Positions 10,846-18,787 of a DNA stretch of 64,000 nt are shown piece by piece. The first letter of the stretch is position 1. Every line of letters starts with the position of its first letter. The translations under genes and the position numbers were made by a program. This stretch comes from Ottowia oryzae (GTDB lineage Bacteria > Pseudomonadota > Gammaproteobacteria > Burkholderiales > Burkholderiaceae_C), in the NCBI RefSeq assembly GCF_003008535.1, contig NZ_CP027666.1, positions 3,523,501-3,587,500 on the forward strand. The letters are read 5' to 3'. Below the pieces are notes generated by a model. The model ran no database searches. It had not been told where the DNA came from and saw only the letters and a list, made by a program, of their open reading frames with translations.

Positions 10846-11332
10846 ACGGTTACCGCACCGATTCTTCGAGGCCAATTGGCCGCTAGCGCCCTGTACTGTT
10901 GGGCGAGATGCTAGTTTTTTGATAGTGAATCGGGTTCGGCGATTGGCGGGCGCTCGCGGCGCCCGTTGCCGGTTGGGCCGCTGGCGGGCAGTCTGTTCGA
11001 TTCACAGCCGACCGCCTCTCTAGCACGGACGACATCGCCATCACTTCCGAGACGCGCGAAGGGGTTCGCTTACGCGAACTGGGTTGCCAGGTGCACCGCT
11101 ACAACCACGCTAGTCGGCGAATGCCCTGACAGCGATTCATCCATCTGGACGCTCGCGACACGCGCTGCCGCCTTGAGCGGCGAGCCCAGCCAAAGTCGAA
11201 GCCGCCCGTGATCGCTGGCGTCAGTTAGGTTCCGGCGCGCTTGGCGAACGGCGCCCATGGCCTGCCGCCATGGCACACTGCCCGCGCGAGCGCGCGGTGT
11301 CTCGCCCACGGCGCGCGCCGTCTCATCCACCC
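10846..11332. other. Non-coding gap between exbD and lpxK
   Basis: About 490 bases with no supported gene. A degenerate copy of the 55-bp element lies at 10872-10927; the rest has no recognisable gene and looks like decayed sequence. No terminator is evident. Confidence 0.45.
10872..10927 (-). repeat. Dispersed 55-bp element, copy 4 (degenerate)
   Basis: Plus strand reads CCAATTGGCCGCTAGCGCC, a loop, then ATGCTAGTTTTTTGATAG. Intergenic, downstream of exbD. Confidence 0.65.
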
Positions 11333-12385
11333 ATGACTTCCGCCTCCTCTCTGGACCATCGCCTTCGCACCGCCTGGCAAAGCCGCGGCCCGCTGGCGTG
11401 GGCGCTGTGGCCGCTGTCGCTGATCTTCGGCGCCGTTGCAGTTTGGGACAGGCGCCGCCAGCGCCGCCGCGCGCAGCGCCTGCGGGTGCCCGTGATGGTG
11501 ATTGGCAACGTGGTGGCCGGCGGAGCGGGCAAGACGCCGACCACGCTGGCCGTGGTGCGCCACCTGCAGGCGCGTGGCTGGCGGCCGGGGATCGTGTCGC
11601 GCGGCTACAGGCGGGCGGCGGGCGAAGGCGCCCCAGATGCACCGCTGGAAGTCACCCCCACGTCCGACCCGCGCACGGTGGGCGATGAGCCCCTTCTGCT
11701 GCGCCAGCGCGCGGGCGTGCCGGTCTTCGTCGCCGCGCAGCGCGCCGACGCGGGGCGCGCCCTGCTGGCGGCGCACCCGGGCGTCGACATTCTGGTGTGC
11801 GACGACGGCCTGCAGCACCTGAAGCTGGCGCGCGATGTAGAGATCGCCGTGTTCGACCGCCGCGGCATCGGCAACGGCTGGCACCTGCCTGCCGGGCCGT
11901 TGCGCGAGCCTTGGCCGCGCCCCGTCGATTGGGTGCTGCGCACCGAGCCAGGCCCGCCGCTGGCCCTGCCGCCCGGCGCGCAGGCCTTTGAAGCCACCCG
12001 CGCGCTGGCGCCCGACGCCGTGCGCGCCGACGGCAGCACGGTGCCGCTGGCCACGCTGGGTGGCGCCGACACGCGGCTGGTGGCGGTGGCGGGCATTGCG
12101 CGGCCCGAGGCGTTTTTCGACATGCTGCGCGCCGTGAGCCTGACGCTGCACGACACCGTGGCACTGCCCGATCACTACGATTTCGATAGCTGGCGGCGCC
12201 CGCCAGACCAGCGCGAAACCCTGGTTTGCACCGAAAAAGATGCGGTGAAACTCTGGCGCCTGCGCCCCGACGCGCTGGCGGTGCCGCTGGTGCTGGGCGT
12301 GCCCGCCGCCTTCTTCAACGCGCTGGACGCGCAGCTGGCGGCCATGGGGTTTCAAGCCCGCAGCGTGGCCGGGGCCACAGCATGA
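11333..12385 (+). CDS. lpxK: Tetraacyldisaccharide 4'-kinase
   Basis: 350 residues. It phosphorylates the lipid A disaccharide precursor at the inner membrane to give lipid IVA. The Walker A-like loop NVVAGGAGKTPTT (about 59-71), the SRGY motif, VGDEPLLL and CDDGLQHLKLARD are all LpxK signatures. An N-terminal hydrophobic stretch (GPLAWALWPLSLIFGAVAVW) anchors it. The ATG at 11333 gives the family N terminus; an earlier frame start is unlikely. A partial match to the 55-bp element (12181-12222) encodes FDSWRRPPDQRE near the C terminus. In relatives ycaR and kdsB follow more closely; here three genes intervene before kdsB besides ycaR. Confidence 0.95.
   Translation: MTSASSLDHRLRTAWQSRGPLAWALWPLSLIFGAVAVWDRRRQRRRAQRLRVPVMVIGNVVAGGAGKTPTTLAVVRHLQARGWRPGIVSRGYRRAAGEGAPDAPLEVTPTSDPRTVGDEPLLLRQRAGVPVFVAAQRADAGRALLAAHPGVDILVCDDGLQHLKLARDVEIAVFDRRGIGNGWHLPAGPLREPWPRPVDWVLRTEPGPPLALPPGAQAFEATRALAPDAVRADGSTVPLATLGGADTRLVAVAGIARPEAFFDMLRAVSLTLHDTVALPDHYDFDSWRRPPDQRETLVCTEKDAVKLWRLRPDALAVPLVLGVPAAFFNALDAQLAAMGFQARSVAGATA
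12181..12222 (+). repeat. Possible degenerate 55-bp element inside lpxK, copy 5
   Basis: TTTCGATAGCTGGCGGCGC, then CCAGCGCGAAACC. Only the left half is convincing. Confidence 0.4.
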
Positions 12386-12410
12386 ATCGCCCACCCACCG
12401 CGCCGGCGCC

Positions 12411-12851
12411 GTGACGGCCCAGCCATCGGCCCCCGCCCCGCGCACGCTGTGGCACGTCGTCTACGGCGGGCCGCAGCATGGCGTGATGCTGCGCAAGCTG
12501 GAGCGGGCGGGCGGCTTCAAGGCGATCGAGCCACTGGTCGAGCGGCTGATGTGGCAAGGCCGCGCCGAGGCGAATGTGCGCTTTTTCGTCGCGCACGCGG
12601 ATGCATCCACTCCAGATACACCCTCGCCGGACGCGCTGGAGATGGCCGTGCTCAAGCTGGCCTGGCGGCTGGCGCCCACGTGGCGGGTGACGCGGACACC
12701 GGGCGGCTTGTCGGGCGAGTGGCGGGCTGAGCCGGATGCGGCGCCGCCGCCCACGCTGCCCGGCGGCTGCTGGCAGATTCGGTGGGACTGCCTGGCTTCG
12801 CAGGCGTACCAGCCCACGGCGCTGCTGGGCGGTCAGGCGAACGGGTGGTGA
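12411..12851 (+). CDS. Hypothetical protein, 146 residues
   Basis: Codon use is typical of real genes here (G/C at most third positions), starting at GTG 12411, 25 bases after the lpxK stop. The N-terminal half (TLWHVVYGGPQHGVMLRKLE) and VRFFVAHAD look structured; a Pro-rich linker lies around residue 110. No family is recognised, no signal peptide or membrane segment is seen, and no start codon with a good ribosome-binding site is obvious. Probably co-transcribed with lpxK. Confidence 0.55.
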   Translation: MTAQPSAPAPRTLWHVVYGGPQHGVMLRKLERAGGFKAIEPLVERLMWQGRAEANVRFFVAHADASTPDTPSPDALEMAVLKLAWRLAPTWRVTRTPGGLSGEWRAEPDAAPPPTLPGGCWQIRWDCLASQAYQPTALLGGQANGW

Positions 12852-13154
12852 GCGGGGCGGCGGCCAAGGCGGCTGGGGCCTGAACTGCCCGCTGCCGGGG
12901 GCGTGCATAGGGCGTAGGGCGGCGCGCCGGCCCGGCGCCCTATCGGCACCGCCGCACCACCGATTCGCTCTGCTTTTAATAGCTGCCAGCGCTGGTGCAG
13001 CGTGCGCCAGAGGCTGTTTTTATTCAAATCCCGGCGTACCGCCATCGGCGGGGCTGCAAACCCCTGCCGCCAACCTGCATCGGCGGGCGCCGCAGGCCTT
13101 GGCCGCTATCATGGCCGCACGCTGGCCTGGCCCTGGCCGATGGCGTTCGCAACC
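12852..13154. other. Gap between the unknown gene and the SMR gene
   Basis: About 300 bases holding one copy of the 55-bp element (12972-13023) and nothing else recognisable. Confidence 0.5.
12972..13023 (+). repeat. Dispersed 55-bp element, copy 6
   Basis: GCTTTTAATAGCTGCCAGCGC, a loop, then TGCGCCAGAGGCTG and a T-rich tail. Intergenic. Confidence 0.8.
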
Positions 13155-13487
13155 ATGTCCCCTTACCTGTACCTGCTGATCGCCATCGTGGCCGAAGTGA
13201 TCGCCACCAGCGCGCTGAAGGCCAGCGACGGCTTCACGCGGCTGGCGCCTTCGCTGGTCACGGTGGCGGGCTACGGCGTGTCTTTCTGGCTGCTGGCGCT
13301 CACGCTGCGCGCCATTCCGGTGGGCGTGGTGTACGCCACTTGGTCGGGGCTGGGCATCGTGCTGATCGCGTCGGTGGGCTGGATAGTCTTTGGCGAAAAG
13401 CTGGACGCCTGGGCGCTGCTGGGCATGGCGCTGATCGTGGCCGGCGTGCTGGTCATGAACCTGCTGTCGAAAACGGCGGCGCACTGA
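13155..13487 (+). CDS. Small multidrug resistance (SMR) family transporter
   Basis: 110 residues with four transmembrane helices, the exact size of EmrE/QacE proteins. Glu14 in the first helix (AIVAEVIATSALK) is the proton/substrate-binding residue. The second and third helices carry the family pattern VVYATWSGLGIVLI. It works as a dimer in the inner membrane exchanging cationic drugs or guanidinium-type substrates for protons. I cannot separate EmrE-type from SugE/Gdx-type with confidence, though AIPVGVVYATWSG is EmrE-like. It sits among lipid A/KDO genes without obvious functional link. Confidence 0.9.
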   Translation: MSPYLYLLIAIVAEVIATSALKASDGFTRLAPSLVTVAGYGVSFWLLALTLRAIPVGVVYATWSGLGIVLIASVGWIVFGEKLDAWALLGMALIVAGVLVMNLLSKTAAH

Positions 13488-13596
13488 CTGCGCGTGCCAG
13501 CGCCCCTCACCGCCGGCCCGCCTCACCGCTTCACCGCCTGTAGCGACAATGCAGGCTGCAACCCACCACACCACCACACCACCACCACGTATTGCC

Positions 13597-13806
13597 ATGG
13601 ACCCGAAACTGCTGGAACTGCTGGTTTGCCCCGTCACCAAGGGGCCCCTGGATTTTGACCGCGAGCGGCAAGAGCTGATCTCACGCTCGGCCCGACTGGC
13701 CTACCCCGTGCGCGACGGCATCCCGATCATGCTGGAAGTAGAGGCGCGCACGCTGAGCGACGCGGAGCTGGAAGCGCTGCCGCCCCGCACACCCCTGGTG
13801 GGCTGA
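13597..13806 (+). CDS. ycaR: Trm112-like (YcaR family) small protein
   Basis: 69 residues. LLELLVCPVTKGPL and LAYPVRDGIPIML are the YcaR/Trm112 signature. The family is found next to lpxK and kdsB in many proteobacteria, as here on the same strand; its bacterial role is unclear. Only one of the cysteines that bind zinc in eukaryotic Trm112 is present. The ATG at 13597 is preferred over an upstream in-frame ATG at 13549, which lies in a CAC-rich low-complexity run. Confidence 0.9.
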   Translation: MDPKLLELLVCPVTKGPLDFDRERQELISRSARLAYPVRDGIPIMLEVEARTLSDAELEALPPRTPLVG

Positions 13807-13910
13807 AACCCCGCCGCGCCGCATGGCAATGGCAAACCCCGATGGCCGGCTTGCGCCGCTGCCGCTTACGATGGCTTGCGCCTCGATAACGACAGCGACG
13901 GAGACAAGCC

Positions 13911-15689
13911 ATGACGTTTCTCAGCCGCGTGCGCCAGGGCACGCTCATTGCGCTGGCCGCCGCCAGCGTGACCCTCAGCGCCTGTGGAGGCAGTGACGAC
14001 GTGAACCCCGAAAACCGCAGCACCCGCTATGGCGACGTGCAGGGCGTGGACGACAGCGCCCGCTCTGGCACCTATTTCTGGAAGGGCGTGCCGTTTGCGC
14101 AGCCGCCCGTGGGCGCCCTGCGCTGGAAGGCCCCGCGCCCGCCCCTGGCCTGGTCCGGCACGCTGGACGCCACGCGCTTTGGCGCCGGGTGCATCCAGAA
14201 CCCGCGCCTTTACAGCCCGGGCAACAACAACACGTTTGACGCCACCGTGGGCGACAACCTGGCCAGCGGCCACACGCCGGGCAGCGAAGACTGCCTGACG
14301 CTGAACATCTGGCGCCCCGCCAGTGGCGAAAAAAAACTGCCCGTCATCGTCTACATCTACGGCGGCAGCAACGTCACCGGCTACTCGGGCGACCCGGTGT
14401 ACGACGGCGCGGCGCTGGCCAAGAAGGCCAACGCGGTCGTCGTCAGCGCCAACTACCGCCTGGGGCAGCTGGGCTTTTTCCGCCACCCCGCGCTGCGCGA
14501 CACGGCCGTAGACCCCACGCTGACGCCCGAAGACCAATCGGGCAACTACGCCTTGCTGGACATCGCACAAGCGCTGCGCTTCGTGCAAGACAATATCGGC
14601 GAATTCGGCGGCGACGCCAAGAACGTGACGCTGACGGGCCAATCCGCCGGCGCCATCAACATCCTGGCGGTGGCCACCGCGCCCGGCCAGCGCACGGCGG
14701 GGCTGTTCCACAAGCTGGCGCCGTTGTCGGGCGGCATCTCGGTGGCCACCAGCCCCGGCTTTCCGCAGCCCGCCAACAACCTGGCGGGCAACAACGGTTA
14801 CATCCCCGCGCTGAACACGGTGGCCACGTACGAGGCGCTGTCCAACGTGCTGCTGCTCAAGCTGCTGATCGACGACGGCACCGCCGCCGACGCCGCAGCC
14901 GCCACCGCCTGGGTGCAAGGGCACAGCCACGCCGACATCGCCGCCTACCTGCGCGCCAAACCCGCCAGCACGCTTTTGACGGTAGGCCTGCGCACCATGG
15001 GGGCGCTGCCCAACAGCACCGCCAGCGGGCCGATTCCCGAAGGCACGGTGGTCGCCACCGACCCGATTGCCGCCATCCTGGCGGGTGACTACGTCAAGAC
15101 GCCGCTGCTGGCGGGCATGACCAACGCCGAGGGCAAGCTGCTGACGTCGTTCTTGCCGCTGGTGGGGCGGCCGGCGGGCATCAGGCTGAACGATGCGCAG
15201 CTGTTCTCGGTGCTGTTCGACCCGGCCAAGGTGAAGGCGGCCACCTTTGGCGACATCATCAACCCGGCCTACCCCGACGGCGCCGCGTACGACCCGGCCA
15301 TCGCCGAGCTGGACGCCAAGTTCTTCGGCGCCCTGCGCGACAACATGCTCAACGCCTTCATCACGCAAACGCCCGGCCAGGTGTGGGCCTACCGCTTTGA
15401 CTGGAAGCAGGAAGCCGCCCCCTGGAACGACGTGTACGGCGCCGCGCACGCGTTCGACGTGCCCTTCATCCTGGGCAACTTCGGCCCGTCGCTGTATGCG
15501 AACGTGATCGTGACCGACGCCAACCAAGGCGGGCGCGAGGCACTGTCGGGCGCGATGATGGGCGCACTGGCCGCGTTCGCCCGCAGCGGCGACCCCAACG
15601 ACGCGGCGCTGGGCACCGCCTGGCCCAACTGGCCGCGCGTGCTGCTGTTCGACGCCTCGGCCACGGCCAAGCGCATCTCCGTGCAATAG
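13911..15689 (+). CDS. Carboxylesterase type B family, predicted lipoprotein
   Basis: 592 residues of the alpha/beta-hydrolase COesterase family. The N terminus is a lipoprotein signal with lipobox LSAC (Cys25), so it is likely membrane-tethered outside the cytoplasm. The EDCLTLNIW block (127-135) and nucleophile elbow GQSAG (Ser245) are seen; the probable catalytic His is His513 in GAAHAFDVPF. Two deviations from the usual type: GQSAG instead of GESAG, and YGGSN (about 150-154) where most members have HGGG in the oxyanion region. Substrate is unknown. A terminator at 15725-15755 follows. It lies between ycaR and kdsB, an unusual place. Confidence 0.88.
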   Translation: MTFLSRVRQGTLIALAAASVTLSACGGSDDVNPENRSTRYGDVQGVDDSARSGTYFWKGVPFAQPPVGALRWKAPRPPLAWSGTLDATRFGAGCIQNPRLYSPGNNNTFDATVGDNLASGHTPGSEDCLTLNIWRPASGEKKLPVIVYIYGGSNVTGYSGDPVYDGAALAKKANAVVVSANYRLGQLGFFRHPALRDTAVDPTLTPEDQSGNYALLDIAQALRFVQDNIGEFGGDAKNVTLTGQSAGAINILAVATAPGQRTAGLFHKLAPLSGGISVATSPGFPQPANNLAGNNGYIPALNTVATYEALSNVLLLKLLIDDGTAADAAAATAWVQGHSHADIAAYLRAKPASTLLTVGLRTMGALPNSTASGPIPEGTVVATDPIAAILAGDYVKTPLLAGMTNAEGKLLTSFLPLVGRPAGIRLNDAQLFSVLFDPAKVKAATFGDIINPAYPDGAAYDPAIAELDAKFFGALRDNMLNAFITQTPGQVWAYRFDWKQEAAPWNDVYGAAHAFDVPFILGNFGPSLYANVIVTDANQGGREALSGAMMGALAAFARSGDPNDAALGTAWPNWPRVLLFDASATAKRISVQ

Positions 15690-15724
15690 CGCCGCGGCGC
15701 GCGCTGGCGGGGGCAACAGCGGAA

Positions 15725-15755
15725 GGGCGACGGCGGACGAGCCGCCGCCCTTTTT
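15725..15755 (+). terminator. Rho-independent terminator after the esterase gene
   Basis: GGGCGACGGCGG, loop ACGA, GCCGCCGCCC stem followed by five T. Confidence 0.85.
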
Positions 15756-15787
15756 CATGCACAGGGGGCGATTCAGGTTTCCAATGA

Positions 15788-15843
15788 AATCAGCCCCTGG
15801 CGACCTACGCACCAGCGCTGGCAGCTACAAAATAGATAGTATC
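15788..15843 (-). repeat. Dispersed 55-bp element, copy 7
   Basis: Plus strand: AATCAGCCCCTGGCGAC, loop, CCAGCGCTGGCAGCTAC, AAAATAGATAG. Intergenic. Confidence 0.8.
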
Positions 15844-16055
15844 TTAGGGTTCGATGCTGCGCTGGCGCGCGCTGACCTTGATGACCGACTGGCCGGCTGC
15901 CTTGTTCGCTGATGGGCCTATTCGCCCGGTAGCAGGCGCTTCGGCCCGCTGGCTCGCGGGTCGGTGAGCCTGGCCCGCAGCCGCGCCACAATGCTCGCTT
16001 CGTTCGCCCGCTTGCCTGGGCCCCTCGCGCGCCCAGCGCCTAACCCTCTCGTTCC

Positions 16056-16811
16056 ATGAGCTTCACCGTCCTCATCCCCGCGCGCCTGGCCTCGACGCGC
16101 CTGCCCAACAAGCCGCTGGCCGACATCGCCGGCAAGCCGATGGTGGTGCGCGTGGCCGAGCGCGCCGAGCAATCGGGCGCCGCGCAGGTGCTGGTGGCCA
16201 CCGACGCGCCAGAGATCGCCGCCGCCTGCGCCAACCACGGCGTGCGCGCCCTGCTCACCCGCGCCGACCACCCCAGCGGCAGCGACCGCCTGGCCGAAGC
16301 CTGCGAGCAGCTCGGCCTGACGGGCGACGACATCGTGGTCAACGTGCAGGGCGACGAGCCGCTGATCGACCCGGCGCTGATCGACGCGGTGGCCGGTTTG
16401 CTGTCAAAACGCTCGCCAGCGCAGATGGGTACTGCGGCGCAAGCTATCGAAAGCATAGAAGAATTCACCAACCCCAACGTGGTGAAAGTGATCACCGACG
16501 CGCAGGGCCTGGCGCTCACCTTCAGCCGCGCGCCCCTGCCCTGGTGGCGCGACGGCTTTGCCGGCGGCATCACGCAGCTGCCCACCGCGCCCGCCCCGCT
16601 GCGCCACATCGGCCTGTACAGCTACCGCGCGGCCTTCCTGCGGGCGTTTCCGCGCATGGCGCCCGCGCCGCTGGAGCAGTGCGAGGCGCTGGAGCAGCTG
16701 CGCGCGCTGTGGCACGGGCACCGCATTGCCGTGCACATCGCCAGCGCCGCGCCCGGCCCCGGCGTGGACACGCCCGAGGATCTGGAGCGCGTTCGCCGCC
16801 TGTGGGCGTAA
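16056..16811 (+). CDS. kdsB: 3-deoxy-manno-octulosonate cytidylyltransferase (CMP-KDO synthetase)
   Basis: 251 residues. It activates KDO with CTP for inner-core LPS synthesis. N-terminal nucleotide-binding motif IPARLASTRLPNKPL, then VATDAPEI, HPSGSDRLAEA and NVQGDEPLIDP, all diagnostic; the C-terminal GVDTPEDLERVR closes the family. It is followed by adk after 174 bases. A stretch near residues 120-136 (LSKRSPAQMGTAAQAIE) shows DNA resemblance to the 55-bp element, but family length is not disturbed. Confidence 0.97.
   Translation: MSFTVLIPARLASTRLPNKPLADIAGKPMVVRVAERAEQSGAAQVLVATDAPEIAAACANHGVRALLTRADHPSGSDRLAEACEQLGLTGDDIVVNVQGDEPLIDPALIDAVAGLLSKRSPAQMGTAAQAIESIEEFTNPNVVKVITDAQGLALTFSRAPLPWWRDGFAGGITQLPTAPAPLRHIGLYSYRAAFLRAFPRMAPAPLEQCEALEQLRALWHGHRIAVHIASAAPGPGVDTPEDLERVRRLWA
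16411..16462 (-). repeat. Possible 55-bp element inside kdsB, copy 8 (doubtful)
   Basis: CGCCAGCGC, loop, GCGCAAGCTATCGAAA resembles the element in reverse, but the protein here has normal family length, so chance or gradual replacement cannot be ruled out. Confidence 0.3.
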
Positions 16812-16985
16812 GGCGCAACGCACCCCTGGCGCGTCAGGCAATTGAGGGCTTGCGCGTGATATTCTTGATTGGAAACCGCCGAGTGCGGCGTGCAGGCGCG
16901 GGCACGCTGGTCCGGCGCCAGATGGTTTGACCCGCGTGCTGACAGCGACTGCCCCCGCACCGGCCCCACATACCCGAGGAGAGAG

Positions 16986-17642
16986 ATGAAATTGATACTT
17001 CTGGGCGCCCCCGGCGCCGGCAAAGGCACGCAAGCGGCCTTCATCACGCAAAAGTACGGTATTCCCCAGATTTCCACCGGCGACATGCTGCGCGCCGCCG
17101 TGAAAGCGGGCACCCCGCTGGGCTTGCAAGCCAAGGGCGTCATGGAATCGGGCGGCCTGGTCAGCGACGAGCTGATCATCAATCTGGTCAAAGAGCGCAT
17201 CGCCCAACCCGACTGCGCCAACGGCTTTCTGTTTGACGGCTTTCCGCGCACCCTTCCGCAGGCCGAAGCGATGAAGCAGGCCGGCGTGAAGCTGGACTAC
17301 GTGCTGGAAATCGACGTACCCTTCGACGCCATCATCGAACGCATGAGCGGCCGCCGCAGCCACCCGGCCAGCGGCCGCACCTACCACGTCAAGTTCAACC
17401 CGCCCAAAGCCGAAGGCAAGGACGACCTGACCGGCGAGCCGCTGGTGCAGCGCGATGACGACAAGGAAGAAACCGTGCGCAAGCGCCTTCAGGTCTACAA
17501 CGACCAGACCCGCCCGCTGGTCAGCTACTACAGCGAATGGGCCGGCAAAGAGCCGTCCGCCGCGCCCAAGTACCGCAAGATCAGCGGCACCGGCAGCGTC
17601 GAGGAAATCACCGCGCGCGCACTGCAGGCGCTGGCCAACTGA
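16986..17642 (+). CDS. adk: Adenylate kinase
   Basis: 218 residues. It balances AMP, ADP and ATP. P-loop GAPGAGKGT (7-15), the AMP-binding GFLFDGFPRTLPQAE block, and a long LID (GRRSHPASGRTYHVKFNPP) without the four zinc cysteines. The ATG at 16986 follows a strong CGAGGAGAG ribosome-binding site; an in-frame start at 16869 lacks similarity. A terminator at 17719-17760 ends the unit. Confidence 0.98.
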   Translation: MKLILLGAPGAGKGTQAAFITQKYGIPQISTGDMLRAAVKAGTPLGLQAKGVMESGGLVSDELIINLVKERIAQPDCANGFLFDGFPRTLPQAEAMKQAGVKLDYVLEIDVPFDAIIERMSGRRSHPASGRTYHVKFNPPKAEGKDDLTGEPLVQRDDDKEETVRKRLQVYNDQTRPLVSYYSEWAGKEPSAAPKYRKISGTGSVEEITARALQALAN

Positions 17643-17718
17643 GGCCAGCCACCGGGCCGCTTGGGCTGCCCGGCGCGAGGCGTACCGGCGGACGGCGCGC
17701 CTCTTGCATCGCCAACAC

Positions 17719-17760
17719 AAAAGGGCATGGGCTGCACAAGCCGATGCCCTTTTTGTTTTT
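17719..17760 (+). terminator. Rho-independent terminator of adk
   Basis: AAAAGGGCATGGGC / GCCGATGCCCTTTT stem-loop ending in a T-rich tail. Confidence 0.85.
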
Positions 17761-17872
17761 CGTCACGGTGCAGCGGGTGGTCACCCAAACCGGGGGCAGA
17801 CGCACCTGCGCGCTGACGGATGCGTGGGTCGGGATGCGGTGGATTGGCCACCCGCTTGCAATCGCCAAGGAA

Positions 17873-17888
17873 CTGGTTAAAAATACAG
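17873..17888 (+). promoter_or_regulatory. LexA (SOS) box 1 of lexA
   Basis: CTG-GTTAAAAATA-CAG fits the CTG-N10-CAG LexA operator with an AT-rich centre, 58 bases upstream of the lexA start. With box 2 it indicates autoregulation. Confidence 0.85.
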
Positions 17889-17891
17889 GCA

Positions 17892-17907
17892 CTGGATATC
17901 AACACAG
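17892..17907 (+). promoter_or_regulatory. LexA (SOS) box 2 of lexA
   Basis: CTG-GATATCAACA-CAG, a second CTG-N10-CAG operator 19 bases centre to centre from box 1, about two helical turns. Confidence 0.8.
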
Positions 17908-17946
17908 TGGGGCGCAACCCCCAACCGCGTCCGACGGAGGCCTTCC

Positions 17947-18615
17947 ATGACCGACAGTCCCAAGCTCACCGCCCGCCAGCAACAGATTCTGGAGCTGGTG
18001 CAGCACGCCATCGCGCGCACGGGCGCTCCGCCTACGCGGGCCGAAATCGCCGCGCAGCTCGGCTTCAAATCCGCCAACGCGGCTGAAGAGCATTTGCAGG
18101 CGCTGGCGCGCAAGGGCGTGATCGAGCTGGTCAGCGGCACCTCGCGCGGCATTCGGCTCAAGGGCTCGGGCCGCCCCGGCTCCGCCCGCTCGGATGCCTT
18201 CAGCCTGACGCTGCCCGGCATGGCGCAACTGGCGCTGCCCTTGGTGGGCCGCGTGGCGGCGGGCTCGCCCATCCTGGCGCAAGAGCACGTCGACCAGACC
18301 TACCACATAGAACCCAGCCTGTTCGTGCACCGGCCCGACTACCTGCTGCGCGTGCGCGGCATGTCCATGCGCGACGCGGGCATCATGGATGGCGACCTGC
18401 TGGCCGTGCAGTCCACGCGCGAGGCCCGCAATGGCCAGATCGTGGTGGCGCGCCTGGGCGATGACGTCACCGTCAAGCGCTTTCACCGCCAGAAGAACCA
18501 GATCGAGCTGCACGCCGAAAACCCTGACTACCCCACCATCGTGGTGCAGCCCGGCGAACCGTTCGAGATCGAAGGCCTGGCCGTTGGCCTGATCCGCAAC
18601 AGCATGCTGCTGTAG
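17947..18615 (+). CDS. lexA: SOS-response repressor and self-cleaving protease
   Basis: 222 residues. The N-terminal winged helix (about 1-70: LTARQQQILELVQHAIARTG; GFKSANAAEEHLQALARKG) binds SOS boxes. The C-terminal S24-type protease holds the cleavage site Ala105-Gly106 (RVAAGSP), Ser140 (GMSMRDAG) and Lys177 (VTVKRF); the Ser-Lys spacing of 37 equals that of E. coli LexA. Two operators lie upstream. It silences DNA-damage genes until RecA-stimulated autocleavage. It is about 20 residues longer than E. coli LexA, in the linker. Confidence 0.98.
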   Translation: MTDSPKLTARQQQILELVQHAIARTGAPPTRAEIAAQLGFKSANAAEEHLQALARKGVIELVSGTSRGIRLKGSGRPGSARSDAFSLTLPGMAQLALPLVGRVAAGSPILAQEHVDQTYHIEPSLFVHRPDYLLRVRGMSMRDAGIMDGDLLAVQSTREARNGQIVVARLGDDVTVKRFHRQKNQIELHAENPDYPTIVVQPGEPFEIEGLAVGLIRNSMLL

Positions 18616-18787
18616 CGCGACCCCACTCGCGCCGCTGCAGGTGGCGGGCGTGCAGGCAAGACCACCGTGCCCTCAGGGCGCCTGGTTTCTTGCCCACACC
18701 CTACGGCGGCGCGAAAGGGATGGCTTCACCGCCTTCCCGAACATCAATCTCGCCTATGTCCAACCTACATTGCCTGAAAGGTTTTAC

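Larger units (their letters stand above)
15690..16055. other. Gap between esterase gene and kdsB
   Basis: About 366 bases with the esterase terminator (15725-15755) and a 55-bp element (15788-15843). The kdsB promoter is probably within the last 200 bases, but none is clear. Confidence 0.5.
17643..17946. other. Gap between adk and lexA
   Basis: About 300 bases holding the adk terminator (17719-17760) and two LexA boxes (17873-17888, 17892-17907) in front of lexA. Confidence 0.8.

Noticed and set aside
13866..15812. A 648-codon minus-strand frame opposite the esterase gene
   Set aside because: Shadow of a clear esterase gene with family motifs; no start site or domain.
16411..16462. Firm call of a dispersed element inside kdsB
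   Set aside because: Arms match weakly and the protein shows no insertion; kept only as a doubtful feature.
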